A stretch of DNA of 64,000 nucleotides, taken from contig NZ_JARFJD010000012.1 in NCBI RefSeq assembly GCF_029087225.1, positions 1 to 64,000 of the forward strand, in the 5' to 3' direction. The notes under the pieces are model-generated. The model was not told the origin of the DNA and searched no databases. It worked only from the letters and a program-made list of their open reading frames with translations. This document shows positions 16,546 to 27,593 of the stretch, piece after piece. The DNA is from Limnobacter olei (lineage in GTDB: Bacteria > Pseudomonadota > Gammaproteobacteria > Burkholderiales > Burkholderiaceae_B). Both the position numbers and the translations under genes were made by a program. The first letter of the stretch is position 1, and each line of letters starts with the position of its first letter.

Positions 16546-18474
16546 ATGAGAAAAGAACTTTATTTTGGCTTTGCCATTATGGCGATGATCCTGATCGGGG
16601 TCGCCATTGCCTTGCCAGCGCCAGCGGAAATGACCAACGGTCACTTAGGACTGCTAATGCTATCCCTGGTGGTGGTTGCTATCATGCTGGGCTTCCCCAC
16701 TGCATTTACGCTGATGGGCATGGGTGTGATCTTCACCTACTTAGCCTACGATGGAAATATTCAGCACACACTCGACCTCATGGTTCAATCCACCTACAAG
16801 GTCATGACCAACGATGTGCTGATCTCCGTGCCCCTGTTTGTGTTCATGGGTTATCTGGTTGAACGTGCAAACCTGATTGAAAAGCTGTTCAAATCCCTGC
16901 ACCTGTCTATGGCCCGTTTACCCGGTGCACTTGGTGTAGCCACGCTGGTAACCTGCGCAATTTTTGCCACCGCCACCGGTATTGTGGGTGCTGTGGTTAC
17001 CTTGATGGGCTTGCTTGCCATGCCCAGCATGATGAAAGCTGGTTACGACACAAAAATGGCCGCGGGCGTAATTACGGCTGGCGGTTGTTTGGGTATTTTG
17101 ATTCCGCCTTCTGTGCTTCTAATTGTGTATGGTGCAACTGCTGGCGTGTCGGTGGTTCAGCTGTATGCAGGTGCATTCTTCCCTGGCTTGATGCTGGCAG
17201 GGTTGTATATTTTGTACGTGATTATCCGTGCAAAAATCAATCCAAAATGCGCCCCCCCCTTGTCTGAAGAAGACCGTCGTGTTCCATTGACACCTGTATT
17301 GGCGTCACTTAAAAATACCTACGGTACCAGCCGTGCAGTTTCAGCTTTGGTGAATGGCCTGAAAGGCCGCCGTGAGGGCCACCTTAGCACGGCTCAAGTT
17401 GCCAACCAGTTGTTTATCGCGATGTTGCCAGCGCTTTTCGCAGCTTTCATTCTTGGTTTGGTTTACGCGTCGATCACTGCGCCAAAAGACCCCGGTGTTG
17501 ACACATCTGGCTTGGTAAGTTTCGGCTCCGAATTCCAGAGCAGTGAGGGCAACAGTTATTCATTTGATCTCGCCGAACCTGCGGTAGAGGAAAGTGGCTT
17601 GGCTGAACCCGCTGGCGCTGAACCCAGCGAATCAGTAGCAGCCCCTGCCCCGGTAGACCCAGCACCGGTTGCTGAACCAGTCACTTCACAGGCAAGCGAA
17701 GCTACGCCTGCGGAATCGATACCAGCATCGAAAAATTTCTGGATTTCACTGGCTGTGGTTGTGGCCGTGCTGTTGTTCTATTACTCACGCCTCAGCTTCG
17801 AACGTCTTGAAGTGTTCAAGATGTTGTTGTCGTCATTCTTCCCGTTGGCTTTCCTGATTCTTGCGGTATTGGGCAGTATCGTGTTTGGTTTTGCAACGCC
17901 TTCCGAAGCAGCAGCTGTGGGTGCTTTCGGCGGCTTGCTGCTGGCAGCAGCCTACCGGCAGCTAAACTTCGGCGTGCTGCGTGAATCGTCGTTCCTGACG
18001 GCAAAAACCACTGCCATGGTGTGCTGGTTGTTTGTGGGTTCTTCCATTTTCTCGGCAGCGTTTGCACTGCTGGGTGGGCAAGAGTTAGTTGAACAATGGG
18101 TATTGTCTCTGGGCCTGACACCCATTGAGTTCCTGTTGCTATCACAAGTAATTATTTTCTTGCTGGGTTGGCCACTGGAATGGACTGAGATCATCGTGAT
18201 TTTCATGCCGATCTTTATTCCCTTGCTGCCCTACTTTGATGTAGACCCACTGTTCTTCGGCTTGCTGGTTGCCTTGAACCTGCAAACGGCATTCCTGTCG
18301 CCACCTGTGGCCATGGCAGCGTTCTACCTGAAAGGCGTGTCGCCACCCGGGGTTACATTGAATCAGATCTTCATGGGTATGATTCCGTTCATGTTTATCC
18401 AGATCTTCGCCATGTTCATCCTGTATGTATTCCCACAGATTGGTATGTGGTTGCCAGGCGTACTTTACAGATAA
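16546..18474 (+). CDS. dctM: TRAP transporter large permease with long central insertion
   Basis: A 642-residue DctM-family permease, compared with about 430 residues in the basic family. The first ~235 residues and the last ~210 match the two halves of a DctM protein (LGFPTAFTLMGMGVIFTYLA; GGCLGILIPPSVLLIVYGA; FGFATPSEAAAVGAFGGLLL). Between them lie about 165 residues containing a basic segment, a helix (LFIAMLPALFAAFILGLVYA), a Pro/Ala/Glu-rich stretch (about residues 345-385) and a further helix. The reading frame is continuous, so it is not a frameshift artefact. Longer forms are known in the mannitol/chloroaromatic TRAP group. A strong terminator follows. Confidence 0.9.
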   Translation: MRKELYFGFAIMAMILIGVAIALPAPAEMTNGHLGLLMLSLVVVAIMLGFPTAFTLMGMGVIFTYLAYDGNIQHTLDLMVQSTYKVMTNDVLISVPLFVFMGYLVERANLIEKLFKSLHLSMARLPGALGVATLVTCAIFATATGIVGAVVTLMGLLAMPSMMKAGYDTKMAAGVITAGGCLGILIPPSVLLIVYGATAGVSVVQLYAGAFFPGLMLAGLYILYVIIRAKINPKCAPPLSEEDRRVPLTPVLASLKNTYGTSRAVSALVNGLKGRREGHLSTAQVANQLFIAMLPALFAAFILGLVYASITAPKDPGVDTSGLVSFGSEFQSSEGNSYSFDLAEPAVEESGLAEPAGAEPSESVAAPAPVDPAPVAEPVTSQASEATPAESIPASKNFWISLAVVVAVLLFYYSRLSFERLEVFKMLLSSFFPLAFLILAVLGSIVFGFATPSEAAAVGAFGGLLLAAAYRQLNFGVLRESSFLTAKTTAMVCWLFVGSSIFSAAFALLGGQELVEQWVLSLGLTPIEFLLLSQVIIFLLGWPLEWTEIIVIFMPIFIPLLPYFDVDPLFFGLLVALNLQTAFLSPPVAMAAFYLKGVSPPGVTLNQIFMGMIPFMFIQIFAMFILYVFPQIGMWLPGVLYR

Positions 18475-18507
18475 GCGAGTAAAACCTTGCTTGATTGTGA
18501 ATGCAGA

Positions 18508-18530
18508 AAACCGCCCTCAAGGCGGTTTTT
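18508..18530 (+). terminator. Terminator of the TRAP operon
   Basis: AAACCGCC (18508-18515) pairs with GGCGGTTT (18521-18528) across a 5-base loop, followed by T residues. It lies 33 bases after the dctM stop. Confidence 0.85.
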
Positions 18531-18597
18531 TGTTGTTCGCTGACAATCATCTTTTCAAGATCCGTTCGTTCGAATCTACTCACACGTCGCAAAAACA

Positions 18598-18622
18598 AAA
18601 AACCCGCCACAAGGGCGGGTTT
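18598..18622 (-). terminator. Terminator of tRNA-Ser (UGA)
   Basis: On the minus strand AACCCGCC pairs with GGCGGGTT (18601-18608 with 18614-18621) and is followed by TTTTGTTTTTG, directly after the tRNA 3' end. The stem is 8 bp with a 5-base loop. Confidence 0.8.
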
Positions 18623-18631
18623 TGATGTTTT

Positions 18632-18721
18632 TGGCGGAAGCTGTGAGATTCGAACTCACGGAGGGCTCGCACCCTCGCCGGTTTTCAAGACCGGTGCATT
18701 CAACCGCTCTGCCAAGCTTCC
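18632..18721 (-). tRNA. tRNA-Ser (UGA)
   Basis: A 90-base minus-strand gene with acceptor GGAAGCT/AGCTTCC, anticodon stem ACCGG/CCGGC-type pairing around CTTGAAA (anticodon TGA), a long class II variable arm, T-loop GTTCGAATC and encoded CCA. It reads UCA and, by wobble, other UCN codons. Confidence 0.95.
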
Positions 18722-18730
18722 GAGCCCGCA

Positions 18731-18759
18731 ATTATAACCACAAACCCTTTGGTTTGGAA
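18731..18759 (-). promoter_or_regulatory. Promoter of tRNA-Ser (UGA)
   Basis: On the minus strand TTCCAA (18754-18759) and a consensus TATAAT (18731-18736) are separated by 17 bases, with the -10 box 9 bases before the tRNA and a GC-rich discriminator (GCGGGC) typical of stringently controlled stable-RNA promoters. Confidence 0.62.
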
Positions 18760-18789
18760 ACCTCTCGGGGCAATATTTCCTAATATTCC

Positions 18790-20136
18790 TCAGCCTTTCA
18801 AACCCATGCGTTTTTTCATGGCCTGCATGCTGACATAAGCCAACACTGCAATGGTTGGAATTGCCACGGCAATGGCCAGATCGGGTGAGACCGGCACTCC
18901 CAAGGTTTTCAGCCCTTTGGCCAGGTAACCCACTAAACTCGCGCCGTAGTAAGAAATGGCAACAATCGACAATCCCTCTACAGTTTCCTGCAAACGCAAC
19001 TGCACCTTGGCACGCTTGTCCATACTGGTTAGCAACCGCTGGTTCTGGCTTTCCCGCTCAATTTCAACGCGCGTGCGCAACAGCTGTGTAACCCGCGAAA
19101 TACGGGCCGCCAACTCATCTTGCCGGCGAGCTGTCCAAGTGCAGGTTTTCATGGCGGGGCCCAAACGGCGATCCATGAACTCACCAAAAGTTTGCATGCC
19201 CACCATGGGGATTTCCTTCAATTCAGCAATGCGCTTTTTCACCAAGTCGGTGTACGCTTCAGCAGCGGTAAAACGCACCCGGTTCTCGGCACTTAACTGC
19301 TCCACGCGTGCGGCCAGGTCGGTCAGCTGGCTCAACAGCTTTCGATCCAGTTCAACATCCTCACTGGTTACCTCGGCCAGGTCTTCGGTTTTACTGGTTT
19401 CAGCCATTTCCGTGGCAAGCTTCACCAAGCGGTCTTCATACGAAGAAAGCTTTGGCAACGTGGCACGTGCAACCGGAAAACTCAGCAGGGCCATCATTCG
19501 GTAGGTTTCCATTTCGATGGCGCGCTGAACCACTCGGCCCAATTGCCGCGAGCCCATCTTCAAATTACAAATCAAAATGCGGCTTGCACCCCGGTCTGCA
19601 ATTCGAAGGTCAGAAAACACCTGCCCTGCTCCGTTGGCAATCATGCCGCCAATCAGGGTATTGCCATCAAAGTAACCTGCTACGCTTCGCGGCTCTCGGG
19701 GGTTTTCTGTTTTTTGAACAAACAGTTCAATGGCCACCAGCATGATGCCCGGCAAAGCGGCCATCCAGCTGGGAGGCAAACGGCGAGTCACAGGGCGATC
19801 GAACACAATCGCATGGTCAGCCCGCTCAAAGAAGGTCAGTGTAATGAATTCATTGTGACGCTCCAGGCGAAGGCGCAAGGCCGACTCGCCACCACACAGG
19901 CTCAGGCTGACCTGGGGTGCAGCCAGTTCCTCATCAGAAACCGGCTTGCAACCACAATAGTCCACCAAGGCTTGTAATTGCCCAACGATTTCAGGTGTTA
20001 CATCGCCTTGCACCAGCAAAGCAATGTGAAACACCCTTTCCTGCGGCCACAAGGCCTCGGTGGGGCGGGAATGCACTTCATCATTGAGTGCCTGCCGCAA
20101 CGGGTAAGGCTGGGGCAGCAAGTTGCTTTTGTTCAT
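18790..20136 (-). CDS. DUF3422 family membrane protein
   Basis: A protein of about 448 codons of the DUF3422 family, recognised from its N-terminal block LRQALNDEVHSRPTEALWPQ and general architecture. A long soluble region with helical, coiled-coil-like segments (LSQLTDLAARVEQLSAENRVR) is followed by two C-terminal hydrophobic segments (VEGLSIVAISYYGASLVGYLA and LAIAVAIPTIAVLAYVSM), the layout of a C-terminally anchored inner-membrane protein. Its function is unknown. ATG at 20136 is chosen because the upstream alternative at 20214 would overlap pgsA by 58 bases; no strong ribosome site marks either. It is the last gene of the leftward purL-pgsA group. Confidence 0.82.
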   Translation of the reverse strand: MNKSNLLPQPYPLRQALNDEVHSRPTEALWPQERVFHIALLVQGDVTPEIVGQLQALVDYCGCKPVSDEELAAPQVSLSLCGGESALRLRLERHNEFITLTFFERADHAIVFDRPVTRRLPPSWMAALPGIMLVAIELFVQKTENPREPRSVAGYFDGNTLIGGMIANGAGQVFSDLRIADRGASRILICNLKMGSRQLGRVVQRAIEMETYRMMALLSFPVARATLPKLSSYEDRLVKLATEMAETSKTEDLAEVTSEDVELDRKLLSQLTDLAARVEQLSAENRVRFTAAEAYTDLVKKRIAELKEIPMVGMQTFGEFMDRRLGPAMKTCTWTARRQDELAARISRVTQLLRTRVEIERESQNQRLLTSMDKRAKVQLRLQETVEGLSIVAISYYGASLVGYLAKGLKTLGVPVSPDLAIAVAIPTIAVLAYVSMQAMKKRMGLKG

Positions 20137-20156
20137 GGCGAAATGTAGGGAAGCGG

Positions 20157-20726
20157 TCAGCTTCGATTGCGGAGTTCTGGCCAGGCTTTCATCAGGTAGT
20201 AGCACATCGACCAAACCGTCAAAACGGCTGCCACATAAATACCCAAAGTACCCAACACATGGAAGTCAATGCCCATCCAGGTTTCGTTCACCAACAGCAT
20301 GGGAATGGCCACCATTTGCGCAATGGTTTTGAATTTGCCAAGCCTGTTCACAGCCACACTGTTGCGCGCACCAACGCTGGCCATCCATTCCCGCAACGCA
20401 GAAATGGTGATTTCGCGGCCAATAATAATCAGCGCAATAAAAGGACCAATTCGCCCAAGGTCAACCAATACAATCAGGGCGGCGCCCACCATCAGCTTGT
20501 CGGCCACCGGGTCAAGAAATGCACCAAAAGCCGAGGTTTGATTCCAGCGGCGTGCTAGGTAACCATCTACAAAATCGGTAATGGCTGCGAAAACAAACAC
20601 CCAGGCACCTACCCAGTTTTGCATGGAGATGGACATGATTGTTTCAGGCAGAAAATAAATGCCGACAACCAAGGGAATCAGTACAATCCGGACCCAGGTC
20701 AGGATCATGGGCAGGTTCATTGGCAT
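20157..20726 (-). CDS. pgsA: CDP-diacylglycerol-glycerol-3-phosphate 3-phosphatidyltransferase
   Basis: A 189-residue membrane enzyme that makes phosphatidylglycerol phosphate, the first committed step to phosphatidylglycerol and cardiolipin. The CDP-alcohol phosphotransferase motif is intact: DFVDGYLARRWNQTSAFGAF followed by LDPVADK, with all the metal-binding aspartates (D-G-x2-A-R-x8-G-x3-D-x3-D). About four to five hydrophobic helices surround it. A second in-frame ATG two codons on (MNLPMILTW) is a possible start. It lies downstream of uvrC, a common gene order in proteobacteria. Confidence 0.95.
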   Translation of the reverse strand: MPMNLPMILTWVRIVLIPLVVGIYFLPETIMSISMQNWVGAWVFVFAAITDFVDGYLARRWNQTSAFGAFLDPVADKLMVGAALIVLVDLGRIGPFIALIIIGREITISALREWMASVGARNSVAVNRLGKFKTIAQMVAIPMLLVNETWMGIDFHVLGTLGIYVAAVLTVWSMCYYLMKAWPELRNRS

Positions 20727-20810
20727 AGCTGTTGTTCTTTTGTTAAGTAAAAATACACTCTATAGAGGTACAGAATATATCAGCGACAACACCCGTTGAG
20801 GCGCACATCT

Positions 20811-22763
20811 TCAGTGCAAACGCCGATATATTTCTTCGGCCAGAGTTTTGGAGATTCCTTCGACTGTTTGCAAGTCTTCAACACTGGCCGCTTTCACGCC
20901 GCGCAAACCGCCAAAACGGGTCAGTAATTTTTGCTTGCGGCGTGCACCAATGCCTTCAATTTCATCCAGCTCGGAAGCCTGCCTTGCTTTGGCCCGTTTG
21001 GCCCGCATGCCGGTAATCGCAAAACGGTGAGCCTCATCCCGAATTTGTGCGATCAACATCAACGCCGGGTGGCCTGGCCCCAACTCAAGGCTGGGTCGGC
21101 CATCTGGAAACACCAAAGTTTCCAACCCCACCTTGCGGTTCTCGCCTTTTTTTACACCCACAATCAGGCCGATGTCCAATTCCAGTTGTTCAAACACCTG
21201 CCGGGCCACTTCAATCTGCCCCTTGCCACCATCGATCAACACCACATGCGGCATCACGATTGGGGTTTTACCCTCCCGTTGATAGCGTCGTGTTACTGCC
21301 TGGCGCATGGCGGCATAATCATCGCCTGGGGTAATACCCTCAATGTTGTAACGGCGATACTCGCGGCTTTGCATATCGTGGTTGTGAAACACCACACAAG
21401 AAGCTTGCGTGGCCTCACCTGCGGTGTGCGAAATATCGAAACATTCCACACGCAAGGTGGCCAGCAAATCAATTTCTTCAGCTGCTGAATCAACGGTGGG
21501 CTCGGTGCCAGTAGCATTACCACTTAACAAGCGGTCAGCCTCGCTGGCTTGCAAAGCCTCTTCCAGCCGCGTTTCCAGACCCAGAGTTTCAACCAACGCA
21601 CGCGTGCGGAATTGAGCGGAGCCCTGCTCTGCGATTCGCCTTGCAATCGCAATTTCAGCGTTGTCTACCGCCATGTCCAGCCACTTGCGCCGCTCGCTTT
21701 GCGGCTGTCGAATCAGATTGATTTTTTTGCCAGCTTGTTGGCTCAAGGCCATCAACAGTTCGGGGGCATCCAGATCCTGGTTCACAATCAACAGGTTGGG
21801 AATGGGCCTGTCCACATAGGCTTGGCTCAAGAAAGCTTCCAGCACCTCAGGGCCGATGTCTTCGGTGGCCTGCGCCACACTTGGGAACATGGGCTTGTCA
21901 CCCAAATGCCGCCCACCTCGCACCATGGCCAAATTCACGCACACCGCACCGCCTTTGATGACTACAGCAATAATGTCTGCATCGTCATCACCGCCGGTGG
22001 TGTCCACCGACTGCTTTTGTAACACCCTACTCAATGCACCCAACTGATTGCGATACATGGCGGCTTTCTCGAACTCCAGCAAGCCACTGGCCTCCAGCAT
22101 TTTCTCTTCCAGATTGGCCAAAACTGACTTGTGGTCGCCCCGCAGGAAACGCGATGCAGCCTCAACATCCTTCGCATAATCTTCGGGGCTGATCCAGTTC
22201 ACACAAGGCGCACTACACCGCTGAATTTGTGCCTGCAAACAGGGGCGTGAGCGATGAGAAAACACGGTGTCTTCACAGGTGCGCAGCAAAAATACGCGCT
22301 GTAAAACCTGAATGCTTTCCTTCACAGCCCAAGCGTTTGGAAAGGGGCCAAAAAACTGTGATTTTTTATCCACCGCACCCCGGTAATAAGCCACACGCGG
22401 GTACTTGTGATTCGTCAGCCGCAAATAGGGGTAGCTTTTGTCATCGCGAAACAGAATGTTGTAGCGTGGGCTTAAGCTTTTGATCAGGTTGTTTTCAAGC
22501 AGCAGCGCTTCCGCCTCAGTGCGAGTCGGTGTTACATCCACCCGCACAATGCGCTCCACCATGTGGCTGGTGCGCGGGCTGGCATGGGTTTTCTGGAAGT
22601 ATGAAGACACCCGTTTTTTCAGGTTCTTGGCCTTGCCCACATACATCACGGTGCCATTTGCATCAATCATGCGATACACACCGGGCCTTGTGGTCAATTC
22701 CTTCAGAAACGCCGCAATATCAAAAGGAGTTTCGGGCGCTTGTTGTTCCTCAGTCATCGCCAT
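20811..22763 (-). CDS. uvrC: UvrABC excinuclease subunit C
   Basis: A 650-residue nucleotide-excision repair nuclease that cuts on both sides of a lesion after UvrAB loading. An N-terminal GIY-YIG domain ([28 protein letters not shown], residues about 30-60) provides the 3' incision. It is followed by four cysteines around [19 protein letters not shown], a UVR motif near residue 210, the RNase H-like 5' nuclease with aspartates in [21 protein letters not shown] and [12 protein letters not shown], and tandem helix-hairpin-helix motifs at the C-terminus. The length is normal. It lies 4 bases after a family-5 uracil-DNA glycosylase gene, so the two repair genes are co-transcribed. Confidence 0.97.
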   Translation of the reverse strand: MAMTEEQQAPETPFDIAAFLKELTTRPGVYRMIDANGTVMYVGKAKNLKKRVSSYFQKTHASPRTSHMVERIVRVDVTPTRTEAEALLLENNLIKSLSPRYNILFRDDKSYPYLRLTNHKYPRVAYYRGAVDKKSQFFGPFPNAWAVKESIQVLQRVFLLRTCEDTVFSHRSRPCLQAQIQRCSAPCVNWISPEDYAKDVEAASRFLRGDHKSVLANLEEKMLEASGLLEFEKAAMYRNQLGALSRVLQKQSVDTTGGDDDADIIAVVIKGGAVCVNLAMVRGGRHLGDKPMFPSVAQATEDIGPEVLEAFLSQAYVDRPIPNLLIVNQDLDAPELLMALSQQAGKKINLIRQPQSERRKWLDMAVDNAEIAIARRIAEQGSAQFRTRALVETLGLETRLEEALQASEADRLLSGNATGTEPTVDSAAEEIDLLATLRVECFDISHTAGEATQASCVVFHNHDMQSREYRRYNIEGITPGDDYAAMRQAVTRRYQREGKTPIVMPHVVLIDGGKGQIEVARQVFEQLELDIGLIVGVKKGENRKVGLETLVFPDGRPSLELGPGHPALMLIAQIRDEAHRFAITGMRAKRAKARQASELDEIEGIGARRKQKLLTRFGGLRGVKAASVEDLQTVEGISKTLAEEIYRRLH

Positions 22764-22767
22764 GCCC

Positions 22768-23445
22768 TCATGTTCTCAGGAAACGGCTGATTGCCTCGAG
22801 GACAGCCTCGAACATGGGGGTGGTAAGACGCCCTGTCTGTGTGTTGTAACGGCTCACGTGGTAACTATCGAACAAACGAAACTCGCCCAAATCATGTTGG
22901 GCAGCATGCCCGAACTTGAACGCGCTTTGCTTTTGGTCCATGGCTTTCAGCACCGCTTGGTGCCCCACCAAACCCAGTGCCAGCACTGCTTTGGGTGGGT
23001 GTACTTTGAACTCATAGGCAATGAACTTATTGCACGTATTTATTTCAGCCGGCGTTGGCTTGTTTTCCGGCGGAACACACTTCACAGCATTGCTCACACG
23101 CGCATTCAGCAGTTGCATGCCATCGCCCACAGCCATGGAAACTGGTCTGTTGGCAAAGCCATATTTGTGCAAAGTGCTGTAAAGCAAGTCGCCGCAATAG
23201 TCGCCCGTGAATGGCCGCCCGCTGCGGTTCGCACCATGTAAGCCTGGGGCCAGGCCAACAATCAACAACTCAGCGTTTACCGGGCCAAAGGGTGGCACCG
23301 GTCCGTTGAAATGGTCAGGAAATTTTTGGCGATTGTGTTCATGAAATGCATGCAAACGCGGGCATTCCATGCAATTCACATCAAACACCCTGGTGGGCCA
23401 TTGCTGATCCATGACCAGGGGTTGCCACACGGTTTTACTGCCCAT
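22768..23445 (-). CDS. Uracil-DNA glycosylase, family 5 (UdgB-like)
   Basis: A 225-residue glycosylase that removes uracil (and, in described family-5 enzymes, some other deaminated bases) from DNA. The family-5 active-site motif is [19 protein letters not shown] near residues 65-83, where alanine replaces the catalytic Asp/Asn of other UDGs. Cysteines in [11 protein letters not shown] and later ([17 protein letters not shown]) fit the Fe-S-binding set. It begins one base after the purL stop and ends 4 bases before uvrC starts. Partnership with UvrC in repair is inferred from position. Confidence 0.88.
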   Translation of the reverse strand: MGSKTVWQPLVMDQQWPTRVFDVNCMECPRLHAFHEHNRQKFPDHFNGPVPPFGPVNAELLIVGLAPGLHGANRSGRPFTGDYCGDLLYSTLHKYGFANRPVSMAVGDGMQLLNARVSNAVKCVPPENKPTPAEINTCNKFIAYEFKVHPPKAVLALGLVGHQAVLKAMDQKQSAFKFGHAAQHDLGEFRLFDSYHVSRYNTQTGRLTTPMFEAVLEAISRFLRT

Positions 23446-26400
23446 TTAACCCAAAGCCTTGCGCGCGTTGTAGAACAAGCGCATCCAAGGAGAAAACTCG
23501 CCTGCGTCTTCGGGCGCCCAGCTCATTTGCACATTGCGGAATACGCGTTCCGGGTGCGGCATCATGATGGTGAAACGACCATCTGGCGTGGTGAAACCTG
23601 CCAAAGCTTCCGGGCTACCGTTGGGGTTGAATGGGTACTGCTGTGTGGCCTCGCCTTGCGAATTCACATACTGCACTGCCACCAAACCTTCCGAGCTCAA
23701 TTTGCCGTGGTTGCCCTGGCGAGAAAAATCGGCGCGACCTTCACCGTGTGCAACCACCACAGGCACCACCGAGCCTTCCATTCCACTCAACAAAATCGAA
23801 GGCGTCTTGTTGATTTTCACATTCACCAAACGGGCTTCGTATTGCTCGCTTTCATTGCGCATCAACTTTGGCCAATGCGTTGCACCGGGAATCAAATCAG
23901 CCAGCGTGGCCATCATTTGGCAACCGTTGCACACACCCAAACCAAACACATCGCTGCGGCCAAAGAACTCGGCGAACTGGTCAGCCAGCGCGCTGTTGTA
24001 GCGAATAGTCTTGGCCCAGCCCTCGCCAGCACCCAACACATCGCCATAACTGAAACCACCGCAGGCGGCCAAGCCCTGGAAATCAGCCAGCTTGCGCTTG
24101 CCACTCAACAGGTCGCTCATGTGTACATCCACCGCCTCGAAACCAGCCAAGGTGAATGCGCCTGCCATTTCAAGCTGACCATTTACGCCTTGTTCGCGCA
24201 GCACAGCAACACGTGGCCTTGCGCCCGTGGCAATGAATGGCGCTGCGGGGTTTTCCGTAATGTCAAAGCTGGGCTTCCACACCAAGGCATTGGGCAATTC
24301 CGCTGCTGCTTTGTGTTCACTTTCAGCGCAAGCCGGGTTGTCACGGCGCTTGGCAATTTGATAGCTGGTGTCGTCCCAAATGCCTTGAAGCTTGGCGCGA
24401 CTTTCGGAATAAATGCACTTGGCATCGCGATAAAACTCGATTACATCGCGGTCATTCGGCTTGCCAATAATGTTGCTGTGTTTGCTCAAATTGAAGTCGC
24501 GCAACACTTGCATGGCCTCGCTTTTTTGAGCGGCGGGCACCTGCAACACCACACCCAATTCTTCGTTGAACAAGGCTTTCAGGGTCAGTTCGCCGCGCTG
24601 CACGCTGACCTGCTCGGGGCGAATTTTAAAGTCACCCCAATCGGCAGAGTACGGGTCGATGGTGATCAAATCCAGATTAATCGACAAACCGCAGCGGCTT
24701 GCAAAACTCATTTCCGCCAAGGCGGCCAGCAGACCACCGTCGGAGCGGTCGTGGTAAGCATGCACAAGGCCTTTTTCGCGCAGGGCATTCAAAGCCTGAG
24801 CAAAGTTTTTAATGTCGCTTGCGTCTTCCACATCGGGTACATCAGTGCCCAACTGGTTGGTAACCTGGGCCAACACGCTGGCACCCATGCGCATTTTGCC
24901 GCGCGCCAAATCAACCAGCACCAGCACGGTGTCTTCAGCAGTGTTCAGCGCAGGCGTTAGCGTGCCTCGCACATCGTTGATTTTTGAGAAAGCAGAAACA
25001 ATCAAGCTGACAGGCGACAACACTTCCTTCTGCACATCGCCCTCATTCCAGCGGGTGCGCATGGAAAGCGAATCTTTGCCCACAGGAATGCCCAAGCCCA
25101 ACTGTGGGCAAAGGTCCATACCAATGGCTTTCACGGTGTCGAACAAAGCCGCATCTTGCCCGGGTATGCCGCAAGCGGCCATCCAGTTGGCACTCAGTTT
25201 CACGTCTTCCAGTTTTTCAACAGGTGCAGCCAGCAGGTTGGTAATACTTTCTGCAATGGCCATGCGGCCTGAAGCAGGTGCGTTCAAAACGGCCAGCGGT
25301 GTGCGCTCACCCATGGCCATGGCCTGGCCAGCGTAGCCGGTGTAATCATCAATGGTCACTGCCACATCGGCCACGGGCACCTGGTAAGGCCCCACCATTT
25401 GGTCACGGGCGGTGAAGCCACCCACCGTGCGATCGCCAATCGTAATGAGGAAACGCTTGGAAGCTACTGCCGGAAATTTCAACACTTGTTCAATGGCCTC
25501 ACCCAACTCAGTTTGGGTCAAATCCATTTCCGCTTTCACCGTTTCAACACGGTTGTCGTTGCGCTCCATGCGTGGTGGCTTGCCCAGCAAAACTTCCATG
25601 GGCATATCAACGGGGTTGCTGGTGCTTTCAGCATCCAGCACTTTCAACTGCCGTTCATCGGTTACAACACCCACCACACAGAAGGGGCAACGCTCGCGCT
25701 CACACAGTTGCGTGAACAGTTCAAGCGATTCAGGCGCAATACCCATCACATAGCGCTCTTGCGATTCATTGCACCAAATCTCGGCAGGACTCAAACCGCT
25801 TTCATCCAGATTCACTTTGCGCAAATCAAATTCTGCACCTTTGTTCGATGCATCGGCAAGTTCGGGGAATGCGTTGGAAATACCGCCCGCGCCCACATCA
25901 TGAATGCTCAAAATCGGATTGGCCTCGCCCAGAGTCCAGCAGCGGTCGAGTACTTCCTGCGCACGGCGTTCCATTTCAGGGTTGGCACGCTGTACAGAAT
26001 CAAAGTCGAGTGATTCTGTGTTGGTACCGGCATTCATCGACGAAGCTGCACCACCGCCCATGCCAATGCGCATGCCAGGGCCACCCAGCTGTATTAACAA
26101 GCTGCCCGCCGGCAAATCGCACTTGTGGGTGTGCACTTCCCGAATGTTGCCCAGGCCACCCGCAATCATGATGGGCTTGTGATAACCATAAACACGATCA
26201 CCCACACGTTGCTCGAATGTGCGGAAATAGCCACCCAAGTTCGGGCGGCCAAATTCATTGTTGAAGGCAGCCGCACCAATTGGGCCATCGATCATGATTT
26301 GTTCAGGCGTGGCAATGCGTGTGGGAATACCAACAGGCTGAGGCTTCTCGGCACGCTGCTCGAGCGGCACCAGGGCGTCTTGACCAGTTTCCCAGCTTTC

Positions 26401-27489
26401 CTTGCCACCTTCAAAACGCAAATGGGAGGTGGTAAAACCACACAGGCCAGCTTTGGGCTTGGCGCCACGACCAGTGGCACCTTCATCACGAATTTCGCCA
26501 CCTGAACCCGTGGCAGCACCCGCATATGGCGAAATGGCGGTGGGATGGTTGTGGGTTTCCACCTTGATTACAAAATGCGTGGTTTCCTCGTGCGGTCGAT
26601 ACACGCCATCGGCATCAGCAAAAAAGCGCTCAGCCTTGCCACCAGCAATTACGGCTGCATTGTCGGAATACGCCACCACCGTGCCCTGCGGGGTGGTTTT
26701 GTGGGTATTGCGGATCATTCCGAACAGTGTCTCGTCCTGCGTCTGCCCATCAATGGTCCAGGTCGCATTGAAAATTTTGTGACGACAGTGTTCGCTGTTC
26801 GCCTGCGCAAACATCATCAGTTCAACATCGGTGGGCGAGCGGCCCATGGCAGTGTATGCATCCAGCAAATAATCAATTTCATCTTCGCTCAGAGCCAAAC
26901 CCAGTTCACTGTTGGCTTTCACCAGGGAATTACGCCCTTCGCTCAATTCCACGATTTGCAGGCTTTTGCCCTGCAGAGGTAGAAACAGGCTTTTCACATC
27001 AAAGCTATCGGGCAAAACTGTTTCCGTCATGCGGTCATACAAAGCAGCCTTCAAGGCCTGCAAAGCAGCCCCTTCGGGCAGTTTGCTGCCACCCAGCAAG
27101 CCTTTCTTGAAGCTCAGCTGAAATTCAATGCCACGCTCCATGCGCACCACCTTGGCAAGGCCAGCATTGTGGGCAATGTCGGTGGCCTTCGAGGCCCACG
27201 GACTAACCGTACCCAAGCGGGGAACAACCACGCAGCGAAGGTCAACACGGTCCAACGCCGGGGCGGCGTGGCCGTAATCGAGCAAGCCTTCCATCACCTT
27301 GCGCTGCTGCCCTTCCAGTACACCCCGGGTGGCCACAAAATGAACGAAATGCGCACGCACCGCTGACACATTCGAATCAATGGCTTGCAGGCGTTTCAGC
27401 AAACCTTCTGCGCGAAAAGCAGACAAGGCAGAGGCACCATGGAAGGTGGAAACATCGAATTGATCAGCCGAGGACAGGGCAAGAGACAT
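23446..27489 (-). CDS. purL: Phosphoribosylformylglycinamidine synthase
   Basis: The 1347-residue large-type PurL converts FGAR, glutamine and ATP to FGAM in purine biosynthesis. In order: an N-terminal PurS-like domain; two AIRS-like synthase domains with [14 protein letters not shown] and [22 protein letters not shown]; and a C-terminal class I glutaminase domain with nucleophile Cys in [12 protein letters not shown] and the later HPERVF. Length and order match proteobacterial PurL. The gene is the first of a leftward group with the family-5 UDG, uvrC, pgsA and DUF3422 and is divergent from nnr, so the 104-base gap at 27490-27593 holds both promoters. Confidence 0.98.
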   Translation of the reverse strand: MSLALSSADQFDVSTFHGASALSAFRAEGLLKRLQAIDSNVSAVRAHFVHFVATRGVLEGQQRKVMEGLLDYGHAAPALDRVDLRCVVVPRLGTVSPWASKATDIAHNAGLAKVVRMERGIEFQLSFKKGLLGGSKLPEGAALQALKAALYDRMTETVLPDSFDVKSLFLPLQGKSLQIVELSEGRNSLVKANSELGLALSEDEIDYLLDAYTAMGRSPTDVELMMFAQANSEHCRHKIFNATWTIDGQTQDETLFGMIRNTHKTTPQGTVVAYSDNAAVIAGGKAERFFADADGVYRPHEETTHFVIKVETHNHPTAISPYAGAATGSGGEIRDEGATGRGAKPKAGLCGFTTSHLRFEGGKESWETGQDALVPLEQRAEKPQPVGIPTRIATPEQIMIDGPIGAAAFNNEFGRPNLGGYFRTFEQRVGDRVYGYHKPIMIAGGLGNIREVHTHKCDLPAGSLLIQLGGPGMRIGMGGGAASSMNAGTNTESLDFDSVQRANPEMERRAQEVLDRCWTLGEANPILSIHDVGAGGISNAFPELADASNKGAEFDLRKVNLDESGLSPAEIWCNESQERYVMGIAPESLELFTQLCERERCPFCVVGVVTDERQLKVLDAESTSNPVDMPMEVLLGKPPRMERNDNRVETVKAEMDLTQTELGEAIEQVLKFPAVASKRFLITIGDRTVGGFTARDQMVGPYQVPVADVAVTIDDYTGYAGQAMAMGERTPLAVLNAPASGRMAIAESITNLLAAPVEKLEDVKLSANWMAACGIPGQDAALFDTVKAIGMDLCPQLGLGIPVGKDSLSMRTRWNEGDVQKEVLSPVSLIVSAFSKINDVRGTLTPALNTAEDTVLVLVDLARGKMRMGASVLAQVTNQLGTDVPDVEDASDIKNFAQALNALREKGLVHAYHDRSDGGLLAALAEMSFASRCGLSINLDLITIDPYSADWGDFKIRPEQVSVQRGELTLKALFNEELGVVLQVPAAQKSEAMQVLRDFNLSKHSNIIGKPNDRDVIEFYRDAKCIYSESRAKLQGIWDDTSYQIAKRRDNPACAESEHKAAAELPNALVWKPSFDITENPAAPFIATGARPRVAVLREQGVNGQLEMAGAFTLAGFEAVDVHMSDLLSGKRKLADFQGLAACGGFSYGDVLGAGEGWAKTIRYNSALADQFAEFFGRSDVFGLGVCNGCQMMATLADLIPGATHWPKLMRNESEQYEARLVNVKINKTPSILLSGMEGSVVPVVVAHGEGRADFSRQGNHGKLSSEGLVAVQYVNSQGEATQQYPFNPNGSPEALAGFTTPDGRFTIMMPHPERVFRNVQMSWAPEDAGEFSPWMRLFYNARKALG

Positions 27490-27593
27490 GACAGCAGTGG
27501 GGGTGGTTGAGGTAATCTTGAATTATAAGTGCTACAGCCTCAAAACTGAGCACAAAGCCCGGATAAACCACCCTGAATTTCCTTGGAATACGC

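Noticed and set aside
17280-17740. Frameshift or fusion in dctM causing its long central region
   Set aside because: The frame is continuous and both flanking halves are in the same frame; longer DctM proteins exist in the mannitol/chloroaromatic TRAP group.
23311-24960. 549-codon plus-strand open frame opposite purL
   Set aside because: It lies wholly antisense to intact purL and the start of the UDG gene, is rich in His/Gln/Ala from reverse-reading of normal codons, and has no recognisable domain.
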